Shown here in pieces: positions 30,784-38,226 of a stretch of 38,226 bases of DNA. Numbering within the stretch: the stretch's first letter is position 1; every line of letters begins with the position of its first letter. The stretch is taken from the NCBI GenBank assembly GCA_029933275.1, contig JAOZOM010000002.1, positions 1-38,226 on the forward strand. The letters run 5' to 3'. Origin of the DNA: Anaerolineales bacterium (GTDB taxonomy: Bacteria; Chloroflexota; Anaerolineae; Anaerolineales; Villigracilaceae). The position numbers and the translations under genes are program-made. The notes beneath the pieces are model-generated. The model was not told the origin of the DNA and did no database searches. It was given only the letters and a program-made list of their open reading frames with translations.

Positions 30784-30984
30784 AGTTTTTTACTGTTTCT
30801 ACCGTTTTTTGTACCCAAAGGGCATAGATGGTTTATACACGGATGACGCGGATTTCACGGAGAATTTTTGAAAAGGAAAAACGTTTAATATTGAGCGTTT
30901 TTTCCGTGTAACTCCTTGAAATCCGTGTACAAAAATCTGTTTGCGCTTGTTTTTTGACAAACCACAAGTTCCGTTAGAACTAGG
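30781..30984 (-). repeat. Dispersed leader repeat, copy B
   Basis: Reverse complement aligns with 15866-16052 over nearly its whole length; ends at the ATG of the PBP gene. Confidence 0.9.
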
Positions 30985-31014
30985 TTTTTTATGATTAAGG
31001 AGATCTCAAAAATG

Positions 31015-31485
31015 TTACTCTGGCTTCGATATTACCAAAGTATTCCAACTCCCCTTCATCACGGTTTCATCATTTTGATTCTTCACATCCATTTGCAAGA
31101 TGACCGAACCGCCGCCCAGACGCTTCATCGCCTTGGTCGCGGTAATTTCCATCTCAACGTGAATCGTATCGCCAAGGTAAACCGGCTTCGTGAACTTCCA
31201 ACCGATGATCTCGCGGAACGCCATCACCGTCCCTTCGAGGACGCCGGTGCGGAGGGCTAAACCAGAAGCTATCGAAAGCCCCAGCAAGCCATGAGCCACG
31301 CGCGCCCCGAAAGGCGAATTTGCGGCATACTGCTCATCGGTGTGAATCTGGTTGAAATCGCCGGAAAGTCCCGCGAATCCAACCACGTCGCTTTCGGTAA
31401 TCGTCCGTCCGGGCGAAATCATCTTTTGCCCAACTTCAAACTCTTCAAAATACATACCGCGCGCGGCGGGAATTATAATAGGCAT
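31015..31485 (-). CDS. MaoC-family dehydratase
   Basis: YFEEFEVGQKMISPGRTITESDVVGFAGLSGDFNQIHTDEQYAANSPFGARVAHGLLGLSIASGL hot-dog hydratase signature. Confidence 0.92.
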   Translation of the reverse strand: MPIIIPAARGMYFEEFEVGQKMISPGRTITESDVVGFAGLSGDFNQIHTDEQYAANSPFGARVAHGLLGLSIASGLALRTGVLEGTVMAFREIIGWKFTKPVYLGDTIHVEMEITATKAMKRLGGGSVILQMDVKNQNDETVMKGSWNTLVISKPE

Positions 31486-31599
31486 AAAAATTTCCTCTGG
31501 GAACTCCTTTCCTGTAAAAGGGAAGGTTGGGGATGGGGTTTCTTCTTGATTCTAGCACAAAACCTTTGACCTCCCCCAAATTTAGCGTACAATAGCTTT

Positions 31600-33972
31600 A
31601 TGCGAAAATGGAACCTAGGCTCTCCCGACCCAATTTCTTTAACATTGGCGGCAGATGCCCGCTTCACCTCTCTCGACTATAAGAACGACCATATTTGGGA
31701 ATTAGAATTTGGAGGCAGTGAACCTGCTGCTATCGCCATTAGGACGACTTACGGACTGCGGGCGCGAGCAATGCGGATTTTTCCGCGCTTTAGCGAAGGC
31801 GGCGACCCGATCAGCGATCCCGCTGCCTTCGTGACCCCGCCGCGGGTTACCGCTTTTTATGCCAATTTTCTGGAAATTAGCTTTTCTCCGTTAAAAGACC
31901 TCGACATCATCGCCGAATACTGGATTCCGGATTCTCATACGCTCAGTTGTCGCCTAACCCTGCTCAATCGTTCTTCTGAAGAACGCGAAATCGGGATTGA
32001 ATTAGTCGCGGTTTTATCTCCGCTCGAAGGCAAAATTTTTCAACCCGAACAGATGCAAGCGGTCAATGTCCTTGCTGGCAAAACGGGAGATCTCGTCCCT
32101 GTCATCTTCCTGACGGGCGGACCCGCACACGGCTCGTCTCCCCATCCCTCTCTCAACCTAAAATTGGCACTTGGCTCTCGCGGCAAGCGTAGCGTTACTT
32201 GGGCGCAAGCCGCATTAGCAGAAAAAGAAGATTCCTTTGAGTTAGCGCGCAAAACCCTCACCCGCCAATGGGACGCTGAGCGCGCTCGCATTGAACTGAC
32301 CAATGCCAGCCAAAGCATCGACATTGAAACCGGCGATCCCGCGTGGGACGCGGCTTTTGCCCTCAGCCAACAAGCCGCCTTTCGCCTCTTCTTCAACGCG
32401 AGCGATGATTTGCCGCATCCCAGCTTTGTTTCGGCGCGTTTGCCCGATCATGGTCATTCCCTCACCGAAGATGGGAGCGATTACACCTCAAGCTGGCGCG
32501 GACAAACGCCCCTCGAAAGCTATTATCTCGCCAGTCTGCTCCCCGGCATCCCCGAGATGGGGCAGGGATTGGTAAAAAACTTTCTCGCCGTCCAAGATGA
32601 AAAGGGCGTAATTGACCATAAACCCGGTCTCGCAGGACAACGCAGCAAAATTCTCGCCGCGCCTTTGCTCGCCTCCCTCACGTGGAAGCTCTATCAAGAA
32701 AGTCAAAACCAAAATTTCCTTGCCGAAAGCTACCCTGCCTTGCAAAAATTTTTCTGGGCATGGTTCAACTCCGAACACGACCGTAACCACGATAACCTCC
32801 CCGAATGGGATCACCCCCTCCAAACTGGTTTTGAAGACCATCCCCTTTTTAGCCGATGGCATCCGTGGTCACGCGGCGTGGATATTTCCACTGTTCATAG
32901 CCCCTCGCTTTTCGCCGCACTCTATCGCGAGGCGCAATCCCTCGCCAAAATCAGCGAAATAGTCGGCAAAAAAAACGACATCGCCGTTCTTAAAGTGCAA
33001 AGTGACCTCCTGCTTAAGGGGCTACAAGCCTGCTGGGAACCGCGTTCCTCCTCTTTCAAACATCTTGACCGAGATAGCAACCTCGCCCAACGCGGCAAAA
33101 TTCTCATCCGCCAAACAGGGGGCGGCGAAATTAAGCTTAAAGAGAGTTTCGAGAAACCAATTCGCTTATTAATTGAGATCCGCGCCAAAGACCACGCCCC
33201 GCGCCGTCCGGGTGCCGAAATTAGCGAATTTGTCACCAAAGCCGGTGATGATGAGTTCCTCGCTCCGCTCGACTTCAAACCCACCCACGCGGGGTCTGTC
33301 GCTACGAGCAAAAAGGTCTATACGAAAATCGGCAAAATCACGATAGATGATGTGGGCGAAGAAGATAAAATTATTATTCGGACGGTAAACTTAAGCGCGG
33401 ATGACCAAACTCAGCTTCTGCCCCTTTGGGCAGGGATGTTGGATGAACAGCAAGCGCGGACGCTCGTGAGCCGAACATTATCCAATGCGGATAGATTTGA
33501 TCGTCCCTTTGGCTTGCCAGCCTGCCCCAGCCCCCCAACGAAAGCAGCGGAGGCGCTCTGTCTTAGCGTTCACCTCCCCTGGAATCAATTTGTCATCGAG
33601 GGGATGCTCGCCTACGGCTACCAAAGCGAGGCAACGCGGCTCTTTGCCCATCTAATGAATGGGATTATCCAAAATCTTCAAGAGAATAATGCTTTTTACG
33701 AACGATATAATGCCGAAGTTGGCACTGGTGTCGGCGAGCGAAACGCGCTGGTTGGCTTGGCTCCGGTCGGTCTTTTTTTGCAGATTCTCGGCGTGCGCAT
33801 TCTCTCCTCAACGCGCGTCCGGCTGGAGGGCGTAAACCCCTTCCCCTGGGTGGTGAAACTGCGTTATCGTGGTTTGGAGGTTGAACGGGGAATGTCGACG
33901 ACCAAGATTACCTTTCCAAATGGCAAGCAAGCTGAGGTCACGGACGAGGCTCCGTGCATTGTGTCCATTTAA
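31600..33972 (+). CDS. MGH1-like / GH63-like (alpha/alpha)6 glycoside hydrolase
   Basis: YTSSWRGQTPLESYYLASLLPGIPEMGQGLVKNFLAVQDEKGVIDHKPG, LPEWDHPLQTGFEDHPLF, LCLSVHLPWNQFVIEGMLAYGYQSEATRLFAHLM. Confidence 0.7.
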   Translation: MRKWNLGSPDPISLTLAADARFTSLDYKNDHIWELEFGGSEPAAIAIRTTYGLRARAMRIFPRFSEGGDPISDPAAFVTPPRVTAFYANFLEISFSPLKDLDIIAEYWIPDSHTLSCRLTLLNRSSEEREIGIELVAVLSPLEGKIFQPEQMQAVNVLAGKTGDLVPVIFLTGGPAHGSSPHPSLNLKLALGSRGKRSVTWAQAALAEKEDSFELARKTLTRQWDAERARIELTNASQSIDIETGDPAWDAAFALSQQAAFRLFFNASDDLPHPSFVSARLPDHGHSLTEDGSDYTSSWRGQTPLESYYLASLLPGIPEMGQGLVKNFLAVQDEKGVIDHKPGLAGQRSKILAAPLLASLTWKLYQESQNQNFLAESYPALQKFFWAWFNSEHDRNHDNLPEWDHPLQTGFEDHPLFSRWHPWSRGVDISTVHSPSLFAALYREAQSLAKISEIVGKKNDIAVLKVQSDLLLKGLQACWEPRSSSFKHLDRDSNLAQRGKILIRQTGGGEIKLKESFEKPIRLLIEIRAKDHAPRRPGAEISEFVTKAGDDEFLAPLDFKPTHAGSVATSKKVYTKIGKITIDDVGEEDKIIIRTVNLSADDQTQLLPLWAGMLDEQQARTLVSRTLSNADRFDRPFGLPACPSPPTKAAEALCLSVHLPWNQFVIEGMLAYGYQSEATRLFAHLMNGIIQNLQENNAFYERYNAEVGTGVGERNALVGLAPVGLFLQILGVRILSSTRVRLEGVNPFPWVVKLRYRGLEVERGMSTTKITFPNGKQAEVTDEAPCIVSI

Positions 33973-34017
33973 CTGTCCAAATTCAAGAGAACAAGGGGAC
34001 TCTATCGGGAAAAAATT

Positions 34018-35916
34018 ATGGAAGAACTCGCACATACGATTATTTCAGCAGAACGGGTCGTTTTGCTTTTGCTACTCATCGCCCTATTGGTTTCCATTGT
34101 GGCGAAGCGTTTCCGTTTGCCCTATACGGTTGGGTTGGTCATAATTGGTTTGATTTTAACTTTTTTCTCTGATAAGACCTTAGAAATCTCCCCCGAGTTG
34201 ATTATGGGGTTATTGGTTCCGCCCTTGATTTTCGAGGCTTCTTTTCATATTCGCATTGATGATCTGCGGCGTGATTTTGGGTTGATTATGCTTCTCGCTA
34301 TTCCCGGCGTGATTATGACAACGCTGCTGGTAGGTGGCGCAATCCAGTGGGGAACGGGGATGGCAATTTCTACAGCGTTGGTTTTCGGCGCGCTGATAGC
34401 GGCAACTGATCCTGTCGCTGTGGTGGCACTGTTTAAACAATTGGGGGTTCCAAAACGCTTGCAGATTTTGCTCGAAGGAGAAAGCCTTTTCAACGATGGC
34501 ACCGCGATTGTGATGTTTGGGCTAATGTTGGATATTGCGTTAAAAGGAAGCTTTGTTCTAAATGAAAGTCTGATTGACTTTGTACGCGTGGCGGGCGGAG
34601 GCGTTTTTGTTGGTGTAATTTTAGGATTACTCACATCTCAAGCTATTAGGCGAATTAACGATCCTCTTGTTGAGACAACTATTACAACTATTCTGGCTTT
34701 TGGCGCATATATTTTAGCGGAAGATTTGCATGTTAGCGGTGTGCTGGCGGTTGTGATGGCGGGCATTGTTAGTGGCAATATCGGACCGCGCGGTATGTCG
34801 CCTACGACGCGAATTGTTGTGAATAATTTTTGGGAATACGGTGCTTTTCTAGCGAATTCTTTAATCTTCTTGATTATCGGATTAACAACCGATTTACAAG
34901 TTTTACTGGATAATTGGCAGGCAATTGGGGTCGCCATTTTGGCAATTTTAGGGGTACGTGCAATAAGTATTTATGGTTTTTCCCTGTTTGGAAAGGATAT
35001 TCCGCTTAAGTGGAAGCATGTCCTTTATTGGGGCGGATTGCGCGGTGCAATCGTGCTTGCGTTGGCATTGAGTATTCCAACGAATTTTCCTGAGCGAGAA
35101 CGTCTTTTGGCAATGGCTTTCGGCGTAGTTTTATTTACATTGTTAGTACAAGGTTTTTCGATGGATGCGCTGGTCAAAAAGTTGGAATTAGTCAAACGGA
35201 CTGAAAGCCAAATTGAATACGAACGCCGCCATGCTCGCTATATTTCTAATCGCTCTGCTTTTGAACACCTTGAAAATATGAGCAAGCAAGGGCTACTCTC
35301 TGCACATATTTGGAGCCAGATGAAAGCTATTTTTCAAAAACGCGAGCTTTTCTTAATTGGTGCTTTGCAAGAAGTGCTTTCAAAAAACCCTTCTGTTGAA
35401 ATCGAGGAGTTAGATACTGCCCGTCAGGAGGCTTTGCGCGTTCAACGCTCTGCTATTGGACGATTATTTCGAGATGGGATGATTTCAGAGGATATTCACG
35501 AAGAACTGATTAGCGAGGTAGACCAAGCTCTCACAGAAGAACATGTGAATTGGTCGCAGCTTTTGCAAATGGGATCGGGGGAGAAATCTAAGATTACAAA
35601 AATGATGGTGGTTATGATTCAAGAAGATGATTTTGAAAGTGCGCTAAAAGGTTTAAGCAGTGCCGGTTTTGGTGTAGATCGTTTGCCTAGCACAGGCGGT
35701 TTTTTGAGCCAGCATAACGTCACTTTGCTAATCGGTATCCCCGAAAACCGAGAAGCGGATATTGTGCCGGTTTTAGAGAAAAACTGTAAGAAGCGCATCA
35801 AATATATCCGCACGCCTTTAGAAGGAGCGTTTCTGCCCTTTTCCCGCCCTGTCCCCGTAGAGGTTGGCGGTGCGACTATTTTTACCTTTGAGATAGAGGC
35901 TTACCATGAATTCTAA
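34018..35916 (+). CDS. CPA1-type Na+/H+ antiporter with C-terminal DarA-like (PII-like cyclic-di-AMP receptor) domain
   Basis: Antiporter core: FGALIAATDPVAVVALFKQLGVPKRLQILLEGESLFNDGTAIV. C-terminal ~105 aa (about 35599-35913) KMMVVMIQEDDFESALKGLSSAGFGVDRLPSTGGFLSQHNVTLLIGI...RPVPVEVGGATIFTFEIEAYHEF matches the DarA/PstA pattern. Confidence 0.88.
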   Translation: MEELAHTIISAERVVLLLLLIALLVSIVAKRFRLPYTVGLVIIGLILTFFSDKTLEISPELIMGLLVPPLIFEASFHIRIDDLRRDFGLIMLLAIPGVIMTTLLVGGAIQWGTGMAISTALVFGALIAATDPVAVVALFKQLGVPKRLQILLEGESLFNDGTAIVMFGLMLDIALKGSFVLNESLIDFVRVAGGGVFVGVILGLLTSQAIRRINDPLVETTITTILAFGAYILAEDLHVSGVLAVVMAGIVSGNIGPRGMSPTTRIVVNNFWEYGAFLANSLIFLIIGLTTDLQVLLDNWQAIGVAILAILGVRAISIYGFSLFGKDIPLKWKHVLYWGGLRGAIVLALALSIPTNFPERERLLAMAFGVVLFTLLVQGFSMDALVKKLELVKRTESQIEYERRHARYISNRSAFEHLENMSKQGLLSAHIWSQMKAIFQKRELFLIGALQEVLSKNPSVEIEELDTARQEALRVQRSAIGRLFRDGMISEDIHEELISEVDQALTEEHVNWSQLLQMGSGEKSKITKMMVVMIQEDDFESALKGLSSAGFGVDRLPSTGGFLSQHNVTLLIGIPENREADIVPVLEKNCKKRIKYIRTPLEGAFLPFSRPVPVEVGGATIFTFEIEAYHEF

Positions 35917-36187
35917 GAATATGAAAATGCTCATTGCGATTGTTCGTGATGCTGATTTGGATAAAATTCTGAACGCGTTACTCGATGAGAATTTCCGTGT
36001 GACGCGCATCGCCTCCAGTGGCGGATTCTTCCGTCGCGGCAACGCAACATTGATGATGGGAGTAGAAGAGGAGAGAGTGGATGAGGCTCTCAATATCATT
36101 CATGATCATTGTACGCCCTCTCTTGACCTCGCGGTTAAGCACGCAACCGTTTTTGTGCTGGATGTAGACCGTTTCGAGCAGATTTAA
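35906..36187 (+). CDS. Stand-alone DarA-like cyclic-di-AMP receptor
   Basis: MKMLIAIVRDADLDKILNALLDENFRVTRIASSGGFFRRGNATLMMGVEEERVDEALNIIHDHC; overlaps the antiporter stop by 11 bp. Confidence 0.85.
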   Translation: MNSKNMKMLIAIVRDADLDKILNALLDENFRVTRIASSGGFFRRGNATLMMGVEEERVDEALNIIHDHCTPSLDLAVKHATVFVLDVDRFEQI

Positions 36188-36253
36188 GGCTAATGTGTAT
36201 TGCGTATTCCTTATTTTTTAGGCAATCCGAAATATGGGGGTAAAAACTTTACC

Positions 36254-37072
36254 CTAATCCTGTTCCTGACTCCGCCATGCTTGCCATTTGAGCAGATAAT
36301 TTTCTAGCCACGCGACAATCCCATATAGCACAAGAGCCAAGACGATCAAAGCGAAAATAGCGACGAAGACCAGCGCGGTATCGTATTGCCCGCGCCCGAC
36401 GTTGATTAAAAACCCTAGCCCGCGATCTGAACCGACAAATTCGCCGACCACCGCGCCGATGACCGAGAGTGCGGCTCCAATCCGCAAGCCGCCCAAGAAG
36501 ATGGGTAATGCAGCGGGGATTTCGAGGTAGCGCAATGTTTGCCAACGAGTGGCGCGTAGGGAGCGCATCAGATCGTGCAAAGCGGAGGGGACTTCGCGCA
36601 CGCCGACAACGGTATTGACTAAAACGGGGAAAAAGACAATTAACGCGCAAATGAGAACTTTTGAGAAGATGCCCGGTCCGAACCAGATGACCAGTAGAGG
36701 TGCGATGGCGACAATTGGCACGGCTTGACTAGCAACAAGATAGGGAGCCAAGAGCCGCTCAAAAAGCCGAGATTTGGCAAGCAAGTATCCTAACACAGTC
36801 GCCGCGGCGGTTCCTATTAAAAGCCCCAGCAGTACCTCGAGCAGCGTTACGCTAGTGTGGCGAAGCAGGCTTCCATCCGTGAGAGAGCGAGCGAAGCGAA
36901 TCCCTACATCTGAAGGGGTGGGGAGGATAAAGGCGGGCAAATCAGTTAGGGAGACGGCCAATTGCCATCCCGCTAACGCAAGAAAAAGGGAGAGAAGCGC
37001 AATCCAAAAAGACCCTAAGGGAGGGTTGCTACGAGTTGTTTTTTTAAACTTTCTGGTGAGATTGATATTCAT
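36254..37072 (-). CDS. ribX: ABC transporter permease, probable riboflavin transporter permease RibX
   Basis: BPD-type permease (VASQAVPIVAIAPLLVIWFGPGIFSKVLICALIVFFPVLVNTVVGVREVP); downstream of an FMN riboswitch. Start MNINLTRKF at 37072; the ORF extends to 37123. Confidence 0.75.
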   Translation of the reverse strand: MNINLTRKFKKTTRSNPPLGSFWIALLSLFLALAGWQLAVSLTDLPAFILPTPSDVGIRFARSLTDGSLLRHTSVTLLEVLLGLLIGTAAATVLGYLLAKSRLFERLLAPYLVASQAVPIVAIAPLLVIWFGPGIFSKVLICALIVFFPVLVNTVVGVREVPSALHDLMRSLRATRWQTLRYLEIPAALPIFLGGLRIGAALSVIGAVVGEFVGSDRGLGFLINVGRGQYDTALVFVAIFALIVLALVLYGIVAWLENYLLKWQAWRSQEQD

Positions 37073-37084
37073 GGTAATAAAAAA

Positions 37085-37118
37085 TGCTCCACAAGAATTT
37101 CCTTCGAGGCGTGGAGCA
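37085..37118 (-). terminator. Second terminator-like hairpin next to the ribX start
   Basis: Minus strand TGCTCCAC-(18 nt)-GTGGAGCA followed by TTTTTT. Confidence 0.55.
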
Positions 37119-37147
37119 GGCATAGCGGCAAGGCGATGGCTGCGCTA

Positions 37148-37179
37148 AAATAAAAATCCCGAAAACTTTCGTTTTCGGG
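37148..37179 (-). terminator. Intrinsic terminator in the FMN riboswitch expression platform
   Basis: Minus strand CCCGAAAAC-GAAA-GTTTTCGGG followed by ATTTTTATTTT. Confidence 0.8.
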
Positions 37180-37220
37180 GCGTAGGGACAGCCAGCACTG
37201 GCGCGCCAGAACTGCGTAAA

Positions 37221-37360
37221 AAACCTTCTTCTATCCGGACTATAACCGTCGGCTTCGGAGTTTCACCGAATCATGTACTTCGCGTTTGCTCAGCACTCGT
37301 GGGCTGTATACCGCAAGGGCATAACACCACCGATCGGGACTTTCACCCTGCCCCGAAGGT
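37221..37360 (-). ncRNA. FMN riboswitch (RFN element)
   Basis: Minus strand ACCTTCGGGGCAGGGTGAAAGTCCCGATCGGTGGTGTTATGCCC...ATTCGGTGAAACTCCGAAGCCGACGGTTATAGTCCGGATAGAAGAAGGTT contains the conserved RFN blocks and P1 closure. Confidence 0.95.
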
Positions 37361-37524
37361 AAATTGAATTGTAAATAGATTATAGCAGGCTATTAGGGCG
37401 CGTCAATATGTGTTTTGTTATATTATTAGTTAGGTGGTCGGATAGTTAATTTGCTTCCTTTTGTATTGCCTCAAGTTAAACGGAAGCAAGCTTAAAACGC
37501 GTACGTAGCGGGTTTTCATCCTAT

Positions 37525-37555
37525 AAAAAAAGAGCAGACCAAAGTCTGCTCTTTT
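37525..37555 (-). terminator. Rho-independent terminator of the citrate synthase gene
   Basis: aaaagagcagac (37528-37539) / gtctgctctttt (37544-37555); T7 tract on the minus strand. Confidence 0.85.
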
Positions 37556-37576
37556 CTATTTTAAAATCTATCTTTT

Positions 37577-38226
37577 TTATCCAGCCGCGATATCTTCCAA
37601 CATCTTAGTGGAAAGTGATTTCGGGCGTTCAATCGGTTGACCGAGTGCGCGAGCCCAAACATAGTTGGCGGTTACGCCGAGGGCGCGACCTACGCCGAAG
37701 AGAACGGTGTAGAAGTCGAATTCGGTGATGCCGTAGTGATATTGAAGTGAGCCGGAAATCGCATCCACATTGGGCCATGGGTTCTTGGCTTTGCCTTGTT
37801 CTTTCAACACAGGCGGGACAACTTTGTTCATCACGTTAGCGACTTTGAAGAGTTCGTCGTCAGCGAAGTGAGCTTTTGCATACTCAAATTGCGCGGTGTA
37901 GCGGGGGTCGGGAACGCGGAGAACGGCGTGTCCGTAACCGGGGATAACTTTGCCGCTGTTGAGGGTTTCCCAGCAGAAGGCGTTCATTTGCTCTTCGTCG
38001 GGGGCGCCGTCAAATTTCTTCTGGACATCCATCAGGAAGGCTAAGCAGTTTTGATTTGCCAAACCGTGTAGCGGACCTGCAAGTCCGTTCATCGCCGCGG
38101 AGAAGGAATAGTAGGGATCAGCCAAAGTGGAGCCGACTAAGTGCATCGCATGAGCGGAGACGTTTCCGGACTCATGGTCAGAGTGCAGGATGAAGTACAA
38201 GCGAGCCATATCTTCATATTCTTTGG
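37577..38226 (-). CDS. gltA: Citrate synthase, eukaryotic/mitochondrial-like type (5' end truncated by window edge)
   Basis: [102 protein letters not shown]; frame stays open to the window edge (..[11 protein letters not shown]). Confidence 0.92.
   Translation of the reverse strand, partial: KEYEDMARLYFILHSDHESGNVSAHAMHLVGSTLADPYYSFSAAMNGLAGPLHGLANQNCLAFLMDVQKKFDGAPDEEQMNAFCWETLNSGKVIPGYGHAVLRVPDPRYTAQFEYAKAHFADDELFKVANVMNKVVPPVLKEQGKAKNPWPNVDAISGSLQYHYGITEFDFYTVLFGVGRALGVTANYVWARALGQPIERPKSLSTKMLEDIAAG

Noticed and set aside
36238-36254. gggtaaa-aac-tttaccc hairpin at the ribX 3' end as a terminator
   Set aside because: Short 7-bp stem without a convincing T-tract on the minus strand; not called.

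Overview
The window looks like a chromosomal segment from a Chloroflexota/Anaerolineae-like bacterium. This is inferred from T/P-rich secreted proteins, the DUF3467 + translin-like gene pair and RibX-type riboflavin uptake; taxonomy was not tested. About 35 CDSs are supported. In order they are: an MvaI/BcnI-family type II R-M pair; a phosphodiesterase; a HEPN-like gene next to ssb; DUF3467 and translin-family genes; a DNPH1-like hydrolase; EamA and YihY/BrkB membrane proteins; AMMECR1; an amidase followed by four tandem L,D-transpeptidases; a LURP-one/scramblase-like protein; a glycan locus (two GT39-like membrane proteins, gmd, GT2, GT4, WbpB/WlbA-like); a VWA-FHA protein, PP2C phosphatase and class A PBP; a MaoC dehydratase; an MGH1/GH63-like glycosidase; a CPA1 Na+/H+ antiporter with a C-terminal DarA-like (c-di-AMP receptor) domain, followed by a stand-alone DarA-like gene; an FMN riboswitch upstream of a RibX-like permease; and a eukaryote-type citrate synthase cut by the window end. 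The most interesting observations are (1) the antiporter-DarA fusion plus overlapping DarA paralog, (2) a ~190-bp repeat in two inverted copies, each running up to the start codon of a cell-envelope gene in the same gene-relative orientation, (3) the five-gene peptidoglycan-remodelling operon, (4) the FHA/PP2C/PBP neighbourhood, and (5) the riboswitch leader with two successive terminator-like hairpins. No CRISPR array, transposase, tRNA or rRNA was recognised.
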